NCBI RefSeq assembly: GCF_003352045.1
Contig: NZ_CP025815.1
Coordinates: 372,001-436,000, forward strand
Length of the DNA stretch: 64,000 bases
Reading direction: 5' to 3'
Source: Sulfitobacter sp. JL08
GTDB taxonomy: Bacteria > Pseudomonadota > Alphaproteobacteria > Rhodobacterales > Rhodobacteraceae
Every line of letters begins with the position of its first letter. Within the stretch, counting starts at the first letter, position 1. This document shows, piece by piece, positions 34,272-44,045 of the stretch. The position numbers and the translations under genes were made by a program. The notes under the pieces were generated by a model. The model was not told the DNA's origin, ran no database searches, and saw only the letters and a list, made by a program, of their open reading frames with translations.

Positions 34272-35173
34272 CCCGCGCCGGATTTGTCGCCCTGATCGGA
34301 GAGCCCAATGCGGGCAAGTCGACATTGCTGAACCGTATGGTCGGGGCCAAGGTTTCGATCGTGACCCACAAGGTGCAAACCACGCGCGCCCGCGTGCGCG
34401 GCGTGGCGATGCAGGGTGACACCCAGATCGTGTTTGTCGATACACCCGGACTGTTTCAGCCCAAACGACGGCTGGACCGCGCCATGGTTGCCGCCGCCTG
34501 GGGCGGAGCATCGGATGCGGATGTAATCGTGCTGATGGTCGAGGCGCATCGCGGCGTGACCGAAGGGGTGGAACGTATCCTGACCGGTCTTGAAGAAATC
34601 GGCAAAGGCCGCACTGTGGCGCTGGCCATCAATAAAATCGATCGCGTTGCGTCCGAAGTGCTTTTGGGACTGACCAAGGATTTGAACGACCGTTTTGATT
34701 TTGCCGAAACCTTCATGATTTCGGCGGAAAAGGGCCACGGCGTCGACGCCCTGCGCGAATGGCTGGCCGAAGCCCTGCCCGAAGGTCCGTGGCTCTATCC
34801 CGAAGACCAGATTGCCGATCTGCCGATGCGCATGATTGCCGCGGAAATGACCCGGGAAAAGCTGACGCTGCGCCTGCATCAGGAACTGCCCTATCAGTTG
34901 ACGGTCGAAACCGAAAACTGGGAAGAACGCAAAGACGGCAGCGCGCGGATCGATCAGATCATCTATGTGATGCGTGACGGGCACAAAGGCATTGTTCTGG
35001 GCAACAAGGGCGAAACCATCAAAGCCGTATCCAAGGCGGCCCGCGCCGAGTTGGAAGCGTTTCTGGATCGCAAGATCCATCTGTTTCTACAGGTCAAGGT
35101 GCGGCCCAACTGGCTTGAGGAATCCGAACGCTATTCTGAAATGGGGCTGGATTTCAAAGACGGTAATGAATGA
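34268..35173 (+). CDS. era: GTPase Era
   Basis: A ribosome-assembly GTPase (301 residues) that binds the 3' end of 16S rRNA. GTPase motifs are [16 protein letters not shown] (G1), [16 protein letters not shown] (G3) and INKIDR (G4). The C-terminal KH domain contains [47 protein letters not shown]. The four-base overlap with rnc and another with the DUF1491 gene show tight translational coupling. Confidence 0.98.
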   Translation: MTRAGFVALIGEPNAGKSTLLNRMVGAKVSIVTHKVQTTRARVRGVAMQGDTQIVFVDTPGLFQPKRRLDRAMVAAAWGGASDADVIVLMVEAHRGVTEGVERILTGLEEIGKGRTVALAINKIDRVASEVLLGLTKDLNDRFDFAETFMISAEKGHGVDALREWLAEALPEGPWLYPEDQIADLPMRMIAAEMTREKLTLRLHQELPYQLTVETENWEERKDGSARIDQIIYVMRDGHKGIVLGNKGETIKAVSKAARAELEAFLDRKIHLFLQVKVRPNWLEESERYSEMGLDFKDGNE

Positions 35174-35499
35174 CACGCCTGACGGCAGAATTCTGGGTGC
35201 AGGCCTATCTGGCGCGGTTGCGGCAATACAACATCCCCGCCTACGTGGTGGCGCATGGCGACAACACGGCGGGGGCGGTTCTGGTCAAGCTGAACACACT
35301 TGATGGCAATGCAACCTGCTTTCAACGCGGGTTTGATCTGATGTCAGGTGCGCGGCAATGGCACAGCCTTTTGTCCGGCCAGGAACCGGAAGTAGACAGC
35401 GCCATCGCCCGGCAGCGCAGTTTTGATCCCGATCTTTGGGTGATCGAGGTCGAAGATCGTGACGGGCGCCATTTGCTGGATGAACCGGGCCTTGAATAG
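35170..35499 (+). CDS. DUF1491-family protein
   Basis: A 109-residue soluble protein. The segment LTAEFWVQAYLARLRQYNIPAYVVAHGDNTAGAVLVKLNTLDG and the later GFDLMSGARQWHSLL and RQRSFDPDLWVIEVEDRDGRHLLDEPGLE match DUF1491, a family that seems restricted to alphaproteobacteria and is often found between era and recO. The role is unknown; conserved position hints at RNA or ribosome metabolism, which is only inference. ATGA overlap with era. Confidence 0.9.
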   Translation: MTRLTAEFWVQAYLARLRQYNIPAYVVAHGDNTAGAVLVKLNTLDGNATCFQRGFDLMSGARQWHSLLSGQEPEVDSAIARQRSFDPDLWVIEVEDRDGRHLLDEPGLE

Positions 35500-35557
35500 C
35501 GCCTGCCTTGTGATCCGGCGGCTTACGTACAGCACGTCGGCACGCTAAAGTACCGCT

Positions 35558-36280
35558 ATGGAATGGCGCGATCATGGCATTTTACTGAACGTGCGACGCC
35601 ACGGGGAAACCTCGGCGATTGTCGAGGTGTTTACCGAAAGCCACGGGCGGCATGCCGGTGTTGTACGTGGCGGCACCAGCCGGAAAATCGCCCCGATCCT
35701 GCAACCGGGCGCGCAGCTTGATGTGACCTGGCGCGCGCGGCTTGAGGATCATATCGGCAGTTACACGGTCGAACCAATCCGCAGCCGTGCCGGCGCGATG
35801 TCGGATCGGTTGGCCCTGGCGGGACTGAACGCCGTTACCGCCCTTTTGGCGTTCTGTCTGCCCGAACGCGAGGCGCATCAGAACCTTTATGCGCGCAGCG
35901 AACAGGTGCTGGACCTGCTGGATCAGGGCGATATCTGGCCGCTGGCCTATCTGCGCTGGGAACTGGCCCTGCTGGAAGATATGGGGTTCGGGCTGGATTT
36001 AAGCGTTTGCGCGGTAACGGGGGCCACGGACGATCTGGTATATGTATCGCCGCGCAGCGGGCGCGCGGTGTCGCGTGCAGGGGCGGGCGAATGGGCTGAC
36101 CGGATGCTGGCGCTTCCCGATTGCCTGCGCGGGATCGGGACGGCACCGGATTCCGAAATCTCGCAGGCCTTTGATACAACAGGTTACTTTCTGGAACAGC
36201 GGCTGGCGCCCGAACTGGGCAACAAGCCGTTGCCCGATGCGCGTGCCAGATTTGTAGCGGCCTTCAACCGCCGGCTTTGA
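35558..36280 (+). CDS. recO: DNA repair protein RecO
   Basis: A recombination mediator (240 residues) that helps load RecA on SSB-coated single-stranded DNA in the RecFOR pathway. The N-terminal OB fold [39 protein letters not shown] is clear, followed by the helical domain. [29 protein letters not shown] lies where a zinc-binding site occurs in some members, but only one cysteine is present there, so zinc binding is unlikely. It overlaps the convergent META-lipoprotein gene by 17 bases. Confidence 0.95.
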   Translation: MEWRDHGILLNVRRHGETSAIVEVFTESHGRHAGVVRGGTSRKIAPILQPGAQLDVTWRARLEDHIGSYTVEPIRSRAGAMSDRLALAGLNAVTALLAFCLPEREAHQNLYARSEQVLDLLDQGDIWPLAYLRWELALLEDMGFGLDLSVCAVTGATDDLVYVSPRSGRAVSRAGAGEWADRMLALPDCLRGIGTAPDSEISQAFDTTGYFLEQRLAPELGNKPLPDARARFVAAFNRRL

Positions 36281-36653
36281 ACACCATCTGTCGCCCCGCC
36301 TCGTTGGACAGCAACATGACATCGCCCAGCACTTCGATCAGACTCATGGCATCCAGAGACTGAAAATAGACCGTTTCCTGCGCCAGATTGGGGCAGGCCA
36401 TTTTTGTCGAAATCAGGTTTTCCGCATCAAACCACGGATAGGGAACGCGTAGCGTGGCGCTGTACCCGTTACACGGGCCTTGGCCGGTGATCTGACCCGG
36501 CTCTGGAAAGGTCAGCGTTGTCCGCGCCGTGAACGGTGCGTTGTCAATTTCGCGCAGCACCCATGTTTTTCCCGCACCGCCATAGGCCGTTACGGTTTCA
36601 TCGCCCTGACAGGCGGACAGTGCAACAGCTGCGGCACAGAGTGTCAGACGCAT
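36264..36653 (-). CDS. META-domain lipoprotein
   Basis: A 129-residue protein with a lipobox signal ([17 protein letters not shown]; anchor at the Cys of LSAC). The mature part has features of the META/HslJ domain: [40 protein letters not shown], with the GPCNGY turn, then [20 protein letters not shown]. HslJ-like proteins are envelope proteins linked to stress or antibiotic tolerance. The start at 36653 gives a proper signal and has GGGAAG upstream. It follows tetR on the same strand; because tetR ends at 36682, the two could share a transcript. Confidence 0.85.
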   Translation of the reverse strand: MRLTLCAAAVALSACQGDETVTAYGGAGKTWVLREIDNAPFTARTTLTFPEPGQITGQGPCNGYSATLRVPYPWFDAENLISTKMACPNLAQETVYFQSLDAMSLIEVLGDVMLLSNEAGRQMVFKAGG

Positions 36654-36681
36654 TTTCAATACTTCCCTTTTCGTCGGTGCC

Positions 36682-37218
36682 TCAGCGCAGGGCAAGGATC
36701 AGATCAACCAGCTTTTCGATGGCCTCACTCTGGCGCGGATGGTCCTGCATCTGAAGCCCGATGCGGGCGGCAAACAGGACAGCGGCAAAATCACTATCTG
36801 TCACACCCAACTGGCGCAGCAAATCCGTGATCATCTGCGTGCGTCGTTCATCCGCTTCGGCGATAACATTCGCAACCGTATGGTTTCCCTGCGCCCATGC
36901 GCGCAGGGCGGCTTCGGTTTGCGGGTCTGATAATGCCGTGTCGCCATCAGGTGCCTTCGCAATCTGGCGCAGTTGCAGTGGCGCGGTTTCGGCGGCGTTC
37001 AGGGTCGCGGAAAAATCATCCACGGCACTGGCCAGCCACACATCCAAAAGCCCGTCATGATAGGCTGGAATATCCTTGAAGTGCCAGTAAAACGAACCCT
37101 TTGTGGTGCCAAGCCTGCGGGCCAGCGCCTCGGCCTTAAGCGCGTCCGGCCCGTGTTCTTTCAGGGCGGAAAGTCCGGCGTTGATCCAGGCTTCTTTTGT
37201 CAGGCGTGGTTTGCTCAT
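36682..37218 (-). CDS. TetR-family transcriptional regulator
   Basis: A 178-residue repressor. The N-terminal helix-turn-helix region is SALKEHGPDALKAEALARRLGTTKGSFYWHFKDIPAYHDGLLDVW, the classic TetR pattern. The remaining 125 residues form the helical ligand domain and resemble no specific subgroup. A perfect 18-base palindrome lies about 45 bases upstream and probably serves as its own operator. Neighbours are the META lipoprotein downstream and Mcd upstream on the same strand; either could be regulated. Confidence 0.92.
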   Translation of the reverse strand: MSKPRLTKEAWINAGLSALKEHGPDALKAEALARRLGTTKGSFYWHFKDIPAYHDGLLDVWLASAVDDFSATLNAAETAPLQLRQIAKAPDGDTALSDPQTEAALRAWAQGNHTVANVIAEADERRTQMITDLLRQLGVTDSDFAAVLFAARIGLQMQDHPRQSEAIEKLVDLILALR

Positions 37219-37223
37219 GCCCT

Positions 37224-37279
37224 ACCGTACGATAGCGTATGGTGAGGCGCAATACGATAATACATACGTATACGTATGT
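37224..37279 (-). promoter_or_regulatory. Operator and promoter region of tetR
   Basis: ACATACGTATACGTATGT (37262-37279) is a perfect 18-base palindrome. A second dyad, ACCGTACG-ATAG-CGTATGGT (37224-37243), has one mismatched pair. A -10-like TATTAT on the minus strand (37262-37257) lies just beside the first palindrome. The shared ATACG/CGTAT half-sites suggest two binding sites for the same TetR dimer. Confidence 0.65.
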
Positions 37280-37285
37280 TTGACG

Positions 37286-38971
37286 CTATGACAGCAAACG
37301 GCGCGCAATTACCTGTGCCTGTATTTCTGCCGCACCTTCAAAGATGTTCAGAATGCGGGCATCGCACAGCACGCGGCTGATCTTGTATTCGAGTGCGAAA
37401 CCGTTGCCGCCGTGAATTTGCAATCCGTTGTCGGCGCAGGCCCATGCGACGCGCGCGCCCAGAAGTTTGGCCATACCCGCCTCCAGATCGCAGCGACGTC
37501 CTTCGTCTTTTTCACTGGCGCTGAAATAGGTCAGCTGGCGCGCGATCATGATCTCCACCGCCATCATCGCCAGCTTGCCGGAGACACGCGGGAACGCGAT
37601 CAGCGGTTTGCCGAACTGTTTGCGGTCCTGCGCGTATTGCATTGCGATATCCAGCGCGGATTGCGCCACACCGATGGCGCGCGCAGCGGTCTGGATACGG
37701 GCGGATTCAAAGGTTTCCATCAATTGCTTGAAACCCTTGCCCTCTTCCCCGCCCAACAGGTTTTCACCTTTGACGTGGAAACCATCGAAGGCGAGTTCGT
37801 ATTCCTTCATCCCGCGATATCCCAGCACTTCAATCTCGCCGCCGGTCATACCATCGGTCGGGAACGGGTGTTCGTCCGTACCGGGCGTTTTTTCCGCCAG
37901 AAACATGCTAAGCCCGCGATGATCGGTGCTGTCGGGATTGGTGCGCGCCAGCAGCGTCATCACATGGGTGCGCGCCGCGTGGGTGATCCAGGTTTTGTTG
38001 CCGGTAATCTTGTAATCTTCACCGTCTTTCACCGCGCGGGTGCGCAAAGACCCAAGATCTGATCCGGTGTTGGGTTCGGTAAATACGGCTGTGGGCAGGG
38101 TTTCAGCCGAGGCAAGACGCGGCAGCCATTTTTGTTTCTGCTCTTCCGTGCCTCCGCAAAGGATCAGTTCGGCGGCGATTTCCGACCGGGTGCCCAGCGA
38201 TCCGACCCCGATATAACCGCGCGACAATTCTTCGGACACGACACACATAGAGGCCTTGGAAAGGCCAAAGCCGCCGTATTCTTCAGGAATTGTCAGGCCG
38301 AACACACCCATTTCGGCCAGCTCTTCGATGATCTCCATCGGGATCAGTTCGTCCTTCAGGTGCCAGTCATGCGCGTGGGGTTCAACCTTTTCCACGGCAA
38401 AGCGGCGGAACTGCTCGCGGATCATTTCCAGCTCGTCATCCAGACCGGATGTGCCGACCATGGTATTTGCCGAATGTTCCTGCATAAGTTCAACCAGCCG
38501 CGTGCGCGCGGCTTGGGTGTTGCCCGATTGGGTAAGTGTCTGAACCTCGGGGGTCATCATGGCGCGCATATCGTCCTGTGACAGGCCGATATCCTGCGGG
38601 CGCAGCATTTCGCCCTGCGACATCGGGATGCCACCATAAATCTGCCAGAGGTATTCGCCGAATGCGATCTGGTGGATGATTTGTTCGGTTTCGCCAAACT
38701 TGCCATCGGCCACAAGGCGTTCGGCCCAGTTTTGCATCTGTTGCAGCGACTGGACATAGGTGGCCAGCCACGCCAGCCCGTGTGCGGCGGTCTGGTTTTC
38801 TTCCACCTGCGCGCCCGAAACGCGGCCATCCTCGCTGACCAGGTCCAGAACCTTGGTCCGCGCTGTCTCAAGTACGGATTGAACAGGCGGCAGCGCCTTG
38901 GCGGTCAATGTGATCAGGTTGTCCAACACAGGTGTGGCAGTCATCGAAATATCCTGTCCGTCGTGGGGCAT
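37286..38971 (-). CDS. mcd: Acyl-CoA dehydrogenase, probably (2S)-methylsuccinyl-CoA dehydrogenase
   Basis: An FAD enzyme of 561 residues, about 170 longer than typical acyl-CoA dehydrogenases. The extra N-terminal domain (MTATPVLDNLITLTAKALPPVQ to QIYGGIPMSQGEMLRPQDIGL) is the hallmark of methylsuccinyl-CoA dehydrogenase of the ethylmalonyl-CoA pathway. The core has VFTEPNTGSDLGSLRTRA, GLSMFLAEKTPGTDEHPF, ARTIGVAQSALD-like AARAIGVAQSALDIAMQYAQDRKQFGKPL and the C-terminal QIHGGNGFALEYKISRVLCDARILNIFEGAAEIQ. ATG at 38971 has an AAGGA site eight bases upstream; an ATG at 38980 is also possible. Assignment to Mcd rather than another long dehydrogenase is from memory of the family. Confidence 0.75.
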   Translation of the reverse strand: MPHDGQDISMTATPVLDNLITLTAKALPPVQSVLETARTKVLDLVSEDGRVSGAQVEENQTAAHGLAWLATYVQSLQQMQNWAERLVADGKFGETEQIIHQIAFGEYLWQIYGGIPMSQGEMLRPQDIGLSQDDMRAMMTPEVQTLTQSGNTQAARTRLVELMQEHSANTMVGTSGLDDELEMIREQFRRFAVEKVEPHAHDWHLKDELIPMEIIEELAEMGVFGLTIPEEYGGFGLSKASMCVVSEELSRGYIGVGSLGTRSEIAAELILCGGTEEQKQKWLPRLASAETLPTAVFTEPNTGSDLGSLRTRAVKDGEDYKITGNKTWITHAARTHVMTLLARTNPDSTDHRGLSMFLAEKTPGTDEHPFPTDGMTGGEIEVLGYRGMKEYELAFDGFHVKGENLLGGEEGKGFKQLMETFESARIQTAARAIGVAQSALDIAMQYAQDRKQFGKPLIAFPRVSGKLAMMAVEIMIARQLTYFSASEKDEGRRCDLEAGMAKLLGARVAWACADNGLQIHGGNGFALEYKISRVLCDARILNIFEGAAEIQAQVIARRLLS

Positions 38972-39153
38972 AGCAAACATCCTTTTTCCGGCTCGCACCC
39001 CGATAATCATTTCGCAGGTGCAGCGCAACTTAAATGCTAGGACGTGCGGCCATTTGTTCAATTGTTGCGCGCGAGTTTTTGTAATTTTTGAATTCTCGGT
39101 CGGGCATCTGCGCAATTTCAGCCCAAAAACCGCGCAATCCTGATGCCGCAACG

Positions 39154-39178
39154 GAAAAGGGCCGGATCATCCGGCCCC
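39154..39178 (-). terminator. Intrinsic terminator of pckA
   Basis: On the minus strand GGGCCGG-ATGAT-CCGGCCC (39177-39159) is followed by TTTT (39158-39155), 11 bases after the pckA stop. Confidence 0.8.
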
Positions 39179-39188
39179 TGTCTGTCGA

Positions 39189-40787
39189 TCAGCCGATTGC
39201 AGCGGCTTTCACGTCGTCATCTATATAAGGCACGTATTGCTCAAAGTTGGTCGCAAACATCTTGACCAGTTTCGCGGCCTGACGGTCATAGGCTTCCGGG
39301 TTGTCCCATGTTCTGCGTGGATCCAGCAGGATATCCGCAACTCCGTTCACCGAAACGGGCACTTCAAATCCGAAATTTGCATCCTTGCGATAGGTCGCGT
39401 TGGCCAGCGATCCTTCCAAAGCAGCCGTCAGCAGGCCGCGTGTCGCCTTGATCGGCATCCGGCTGCCCGTGCCATAGGCGCCACCGGTCCATCCTGTGTT
39501 CACCAGCCAGCATGTAGCACCATGTGTTGCGATCTTTTCGCGCAGCAGGTTGCCATAAACCTCTGGGCGCCGGGGCATGAACGGGGCTCCGAAACAGGTG
39601 CTGAACGTCGGTTCCGGTTCTGTCACGCCGCGTTCCGTTCCTGCCACTTTCGATGTAAAGCCAGACAGGAAGTGATACATCGCCTGCGCTGGTGTCAGCC
39701 GCGCGATCGGGGGCAGAACGCCAAATGCATCACAGGTCAGCATGATCACGTTTTTCGGATGGCCACCCAACGCCGTCGCGGAAGCATTAGATATATAATG
39801 CAGCGGATAGGCACAGCGCATGTTCGCCGTCAGGCTGTCATCTTCGAAATCCAGTTCCTTGGTGTCGGGATCGAACACCATGTTTTCGATCACAGTACCG
39901 AATTTTTCGGTGGTTGCGTAAATTTCGGGTTCGGCCTCGGGGTTGAGGTTGATGGTCTTGGCATAACACCCGCCTTCAAAGTTAAAGGTGCCACGGTTGG
40001 ACCAGCCGTGTTCGTCATCGCCAATCAGCGTGCGCGCCGGATCGGCCGACAGGGTGGTTTTGCCGGTGCCGGACAGGCCGAAGAACACGGCAGTATCCAC
40101 AGGATTACCATGGGCATGATTGGCCGAACAGTGCATCGGCATGATACCTTTTTCCGGCAGCAGGTAGTTCAACAGTGAAAACACCGACTTCTTGTTTTCA
40201 CCGGCATATTCCGTGCCGCCGATCAGGATCAGCTTTTTGTCAAAGTTCATCGCGATTACGGTTTCCGACCGGCAATTGTGGCGTTTTGGGTCCGCCGAGA
40301 AGCTGGGGCAGTTGATAACAGTGAAATCCGCCACAAAATCGTCCAGATCTTCACGGTCGGGGCGGCGCAACATATGGCGGATAAACAACCCGTGCCACGC
40401 CAGTTCGGTGATCATGCGTACATCTATGGCATGGGCCGCATCGGCACCGCCCACCAGATCCTGCACGAAATAGTCTCGCCCCTTCATGTGTTCCAGCATG
40501 TCGGCATAAAGCGCATCAAAGCCTTCCGGGCTCATCTCGGCGTTGTTGTCCCACCAGATCGTATCAGCAACACTGTCTGTTTTGACCACATGCTTGTCTT
40601 TGGGGGATCGTCCGGTGAATTTTCCGGTTGTCACAAGAAACGCGCCGCCCTTGCCCAGCGTGCCTTCGTTGTTGCGCAGTGCCGCTTCGATCAGGGATGG
40701 TTCAATCAGGTTGTAATGTACATTGCCCAGCTCTGTGATCCCTTGATCTTCGAGGCGAAATTTTGGGTTAACCCGTCCTGAACTCAT
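39189..40787 (-). CDS. pckA: Phosphoenolpyruvate carboxykinase (ATP)
   Basis: Catalyses oxaloacetate + ATP to PEP + CO2 + ADP, the entry to gluconeogenesis from C4 acids. The 532-residue protein has [15 protein letters not shown] near the start, the kinase P-loop [16 protein letters not shown], the metal-binding segment [24 protein letters not shown] and [14 protein letters not shown] near the end. AGGAGACCAAAGC precedes the ATG. It is divergent from chvI, an arrangement conserved in many alphaproteobacteria, where ChvGI-type regulators can influence pckA. Confidence 0.98.
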   Translation of the reverse strand: MSSGRVNPKFRLEDQGITELGNVHYNLIEPSLIEAALRNNEGTLGKGGAFLVTTGKFTGRSPKDKHVVKTDSVADTIWWDNNAEMSPEGFDALYADMLEHMKGRDYFVQDLVGGADAAHAIDVRMITELAWHGLFIRHMLRRPDREDLDDFVADFTVINCPSFSADPKRHNCRSETVIAMNFDKKLILIGGTEYAGENKKSVFSLLNYLLPEKGIMPMHCSANHAHGNPVDTAVFFGLSGTGKTTLSADPARTLIGDDEHGWSNRGTFNFEGGCYAKTINLNPEAEPEIYATTEKFGTVIENMVFDPDTKELDFEDDSLTANMRCAYPLHYISNASATALGGHPKNVIMLTCDAFGVLPPIARLTPAQAMYHFLSGFTSKVAGTERGVTEPEPTFSTCFGAPFMPRRPEVYGNLLREKIATHGATCWLVNTGWTGGAYGTGSRMPIKATRGLLTAALEGSLANATYRKDANFGFEVPVSVNGVADILLDPRRTWDNPEAYDRQAAKLVKMFATNFEQYVPYIDDDVKAAAIG

Positions 40788-41125
40788 GTGCTTTGGTCTC
40801 CTGTGGGCGCATGCGGAACTGTGGCAAACACGTGCCGCCGCATTAGGCGTGTTACACTGTTGCGGCCTCTTAGCATGGCGGATTCAGGCATGAACAGGAC
40901 GCTTTTTCCGAGTTAGCGCCACCATTGGTTAGTTTTTCGCAACAATAGCCAAAACTGGCCATACAAATGTCCGATTGTGAGACAATTTAGTCATTCGTAA
41001 GAATTTTTTGGAGAAATCGCAGACGATTGCCCAGCCGATTCGCAGTTAAAGATTGATTCTAAGCACTGAAAAAGTGAAGTATCGCGAAAAAAGCAGGCAA
41101 AACGAGCAGAATAAGGAAATTTACC
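40788..41125. promoter_or_regulatory. pckA-chvI divergent regulatory region (338 bases, no gene)
   Basis: A gene-free region between two divergent starts. For chvI, TTGTGA (40975-40980) and TAAGAA (40998-41003) are separated by 17 bases, a weak sigma-70-like match, and AAGGAAA precedes the ATG. Just upstream of pckA is its AGGAGACC ribosome binding site; no clear promoter is seen for it. GCCAAAACTGGC (40948-40959) is a short four-base-arm dyad that might be a regulator site. Open frames here are shadows. Confidence 0.4.
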
Positions 41126-41827
41126 ATGTCGAAAATCGCATTGGTGGACGACGACAGGAATATCCTGACGTCTGTATCCATGACTCTTGAGGCAGAAGGT
41201 TTTGAGGTCGAAACCTATAATGACGGCCAGGCCGCTCTGGATGCCTTTAACAAGAAACTGCCTGATATGGCCGTGCTTGATATCAAAATGCCGCGTATGG
41301 ACGGAATGGATCTGTTGCAGCGCCTGCGTCAGAAAACCAGCATGCCGGTGATCTTTCTGACATCGAAAGATGACGAGATTGACGAAGTGCTTGGCCTGCG
41401 GATGGGCGCGGACGACTACGTCAAGAAGCCCTTTTCGCAACGGCTTCTGGTGGAACGCATCCGCGCATTGCTGCGCCGTCAGGATGCGGTGGCCGGCGAT
41501 ATCGTCGGCGATACCGAAGAAACCAAAGTGATGGAACGTGGCGAACTGCGGATGGATCCGCTGCGTCACGCTGTAAGCTGGAAAGGTCGTGACGTATCAC
41601 TGACTGTAACGGAATTTCTTTTGTTGCAGGCGCTGGCCCAACGCCCCGGGTTCGTCAAAAGCCGTGATCAGCTGATGGATGTTGCTTACGACGATCAGGT
41701 CTATGTGGATGACCGCACCATTGACAGCCACATCAAGCGCCTGCGTAAGAAAATGCGTACCGCGGACGATGAATTCTCTGCGATTGAGACACTCTACGGG
41801 ATCGGCTACAGATATAACGAAGAATAA
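41126..41827 (+). CDS. chvI: Response regulator ChvI
   Basis: A 233-residue OmpR-type response regulator of the ChvG-ChvI envelope/acid-stress system. The receiver has the acidic cluster ALVDDDRN, phospho-acceptor Asp52 ([11 protein letters not shown]), Thr79 in FLTSKDDE and the conserved Lys101-Pro (DDYVKKPFS). The winged helix output domain runs from about residue 140 to the end ([30 protein letters not shown] through [14 protein letters not shown]). It is transcribed with chvG (17-base gap) and is divergent from pckA. Confidence 0.96.
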   Translation: MSKIALVDDDRNILTSVSMTLEAEGFEVETYNDGQAALDAFNKKLPDMAVLDIKMPRMDGMDLLQRLRQKTSMPVIFLTSKDDEIDEVLGLRMGADDYVKKPFSQRLLVERIRALLRRQDAVAGDIVGDTEETKVMERGELRMDPLRHAVSWKGRDVSLTVTEFLLLQALAQRPGFVKSRDQLMDVAYDDQVYVDDRTIDSHIKRLRKKMRTADDEFSAIETLYGIGYRYNEE

Positions 41828-41844
41828 ACAGGCAGAAGAAGGCT

Positions 41845-43566
41845 TTGGCCGAAAGGATGTCCGTGCGGGATACGGCCCCACCCACGCGTAATGGTGATGT
41901 GGTTCTGGGCGACGATTGGGTCGCCCCGGACAGCAACGTCGAAAACGAGTTGCGCGTGCGCCGTGAACGGCGCGGGCTCTTCTCGCTCAAGGCATCGCCC
42001 CTTGCCCGCAAGATTATCACGTTCAACCTGATCGCGCTGAACGTGCTGGTTGCCGGCATCCTTTACCTGAACTCGTCCCGCGACAGCCTTGCGCTGCAGC
42101 GGGCAAATGCACTGGTCAGCGAGGCGGAATTGATCGCCGACGTGTTCGAGGCGCAATTGCCTGCGGACGCCGCTGTCGATCTGACCAATACCGATGTGCT
42201 GGACGTTTCCGGCACATTGGCGGGTCTTGATCTGCGCAGCGGCATCGAGGTTTTTGTTTTCAACGCCGACGAATCCCTGATTTCCATGACGGAAGGGCGC
42301 ACCGACGGCGGTGTGCTGGGTGGCACCAGAGCGAACGAAAACGGCAAAACCCTGATTACAGACGGGCTGTCGTCGATCTGGAACGCTGTGTCGCGTGTGT
42401 TTTCCTCGGGTCAAAGTGATGCGGACACGCCGATTCAGGAACAGTTGAAGGAATTTTTACCCGCGACACTGGCCAATGGCACGCAGGTGGAAAACTCACA
42501 GGATGCGGGTGGCGGCATCCTGTTCAGTGTCACAACGCCGATCTTGCACAACGGGCAGGCCATTGGCGTAGTCGCAATCACCAGCGCTGCCGGCGAAATT
42601 GATAATCTTGTACGTGGCGAACGTGAACGCGTGTTGCAGATGTTCGTGATCGCCACGTTGGTGTCCATCGGGCTTAGCCTTGTTCTGGCGTCGACGATTG
42701 CGAACCCGATTTCCGATCTGGCCGCCGCTGCCGAACTGGGCCGCGACAAGGACGCGCGCAAGATGAACCCCGGGCGTATCCGCATCCCCGATCTGACGGC
42801 ACGCCCCGACGAGATTGGCCGGTTGAGCGGTGCGCTGCGCGGTATGGTGGCCGCACTCTACAATCGCATCGACGGAAACGAACAGTTTGCCGCCGATGTG
42901 GCGCATGAAATCAAAAACCCGCTGGCATCGCTGCGGTCTGCCGTAGGTACGATGCGCCGCGTCAAACGCGATGACCAACGCGAAAAGCTGCTGGAAGTCA
43001 TCGAACATGACGTGCGCCGGCTTGACCGGCTGGTCAGCGATATTTCCAACGCGTCGCGTCTGGATTCCGAACTGGTCAAGGAAGAGGAAGAACCCTTTGA
43101 TCTGCTGAAGATGCTTGGAAACCTGAGCGAATATCTGGGTGAAGAGGCGAAAACAAAAGGCATCGATTTCATTTCCGACCTGCCCGGCGATCCGATCGTC
43201 GTGCACGGTCTTGAGGCGCGTCTGGCCCAGGTATTCGTGAACCTGATCACCAACGCCATTTCGTTCTGCGAAGACGGCGATGCGATCCGCGTCTGGGCGC
43301 GCAAACGGCAGAACCGTGTTCTGGTAGTGATCGAAGACACCGGTCCGGGCATTCCCGATCAGGCGCTGGGCAAGATTTTCAAGCGCTTCTACTCCCAGCG
43401 TCCGGACGAGCATTTCGGCAATAACTCGGGTCTTGGTCTGGCCATTTCGAAACAGATCGTCGAAGCGCATGGCGGCGTGATCTGGGCCGAAAACATCCGC
43501 CCGACCGATGCGGATATCACGTCTGATCCCCTGGGCGCGCGGTTTGTTGTGGGCCTTCCGGTCTGA
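41845..43566 (+). CDS. chvG: Sensor histidine kinase ChvG
   Basis: The membrane kinase partner of ChvI (573 residues from the TTG). Two membrane helices (IITFNLIALNVLVAGILYL and MFVIATLVSIGLSLVLAS) enclose a periplasmic sensor domain of about 190 residues. A HAMP segment follows, then the DHp domain with phospho-acceptor His354 (ADVAHEIKNPLASLRSAV) and the ATPase domain with NLITNAISFCEDG, DTGPGIPDQ and NSGLGLAISKQIVEAHGG. TTG at 41845 fits GAAGAAGG upstream; an ATG four codons later is possible. Confidence 0.94.
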   Translation: MAERMSVRDTAPPTRNGDVVLGDDWVAPDSNVENELRVRRERRGLFSLKASPLARKIITFNLIALNVLVAGILYLNSSRDSLALQRANALVSEAELIADVFEAQLPADAAVDLTNTDVLDVSGTLAGLDLRSGIEVFVFNADESLISMTEGRTDGGVLGGTRANENGKTLITDGLSSIWNAVSRVFSSGQSDADTPIQEQLKEFLPATLANGTQVENSQDAGGGILFSVTTPILHNGQAIGVVAITSAAGEIDNLVRGERERVLQMFVIATLVSIGLSLVLASTIANPISDLAAAAELGRDKDARKMNPGRIRIPDLTARPDEIGRLSGALRGMVAALYNRIDGNEQFAADVAHEIKNPLASLRSAVGTMRRVKRDDQREKLLEVIEHDVRRLDRLVSDISNASRLDSELVKEEEEPFDLLKMLGNLSEYLGEEAKTKGIDFISDLPGDPIVVHGLEARLAQVFVNLITNAISFCEDGDAIRVWARKRQNRVLVVIEDTGPGIPDQALGKIFKRFYSQRPDEHFGNNSGLGLAISKQIVEAHGGVIWAENIRPTDADITSDPLGARFVVGLPV

Positions 43567-43569
43567 CAC

Positions 43570-44043
43570 GTGGCGCGGTCCGGCAAACGTGAAACCAGCC
43601 TTGTTTCGCCCTTGGGCGACACTCCTTTTGACAGCGCGGTTCATGCAACATGCATCGCGATGCAGGATCGCGGATTGCTTGTTCTGGGTGCGGCGGGCAG
43701 CGGAAAATCGGCGCTGGCCCTGCAACTTATCGCCCTTGGGGCCAAACTGGTGGCGGATGACCGGGTTCTTCTTTCAGATGAAGACGGCGGCATCACGGCC
43801 ACCGCCCCTGAGCCTATCGCCGGATTGATTGAAGCACGCGGCCTAGGTGTGTTGAACGCGCCGGTGTGCAAACGCGCCCCGATCAGGCTGGTGGTGTCGA
43901 TGGATCATGTTGAAACCGAACGCATTCCGCCATTTCGCACCTGTCAGATAGGCCCCTACACTGTTCCGCTGGTTCACAAATCTGACAACGGGCATTTTCC
44001 CGCCGCTGTGGCACTATATCTGTTACACGGTCGAAAGGAGTGA
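43570..44043 (+). CDS. hprK: HPr kinase/phosphorylase, short alphaproteobacterial form
   Basis: A 157-residue protein corresponding to the C-terminal kinase half of HprK. The Walker A motif GAAGSGKSA (residues 40-48) is followed by [20 protein letters not shown], which holds the catalytic/metal acidic residues. The HprK signature region appears as [25 protein letters not shown]. The N-terminal domain of Firmicute HprK is missing, as in other alphaproteobacteria. It should phosphorylate HPr at Ser46. The GTG start lies three bases after chvG and the stop overlaps rapZ. Confidence 0.93.
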   Translation: MARSGKRETSLVSPLGDTPFDSAVHATCIAMQDRGLLVLGAAGSGKSALALQLIALGAKLVADDRVLLSDEDGGITATAPEPIAGLIEARGLGVLNAPVCKRAPIRLVVSMDHVETERIPPFRTCQIGPYTVPLVHKSDNGHFPAAVALYLLHGRKE

Positions 44044-44045
44044 TC

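Noticed and set aside
40991-41569. A 192-codon frame antisense to chvI and reaching into the gap upstream
   Set aside because: It is a shadow of chvI with no start context; the gap holds only regulatory DNA.
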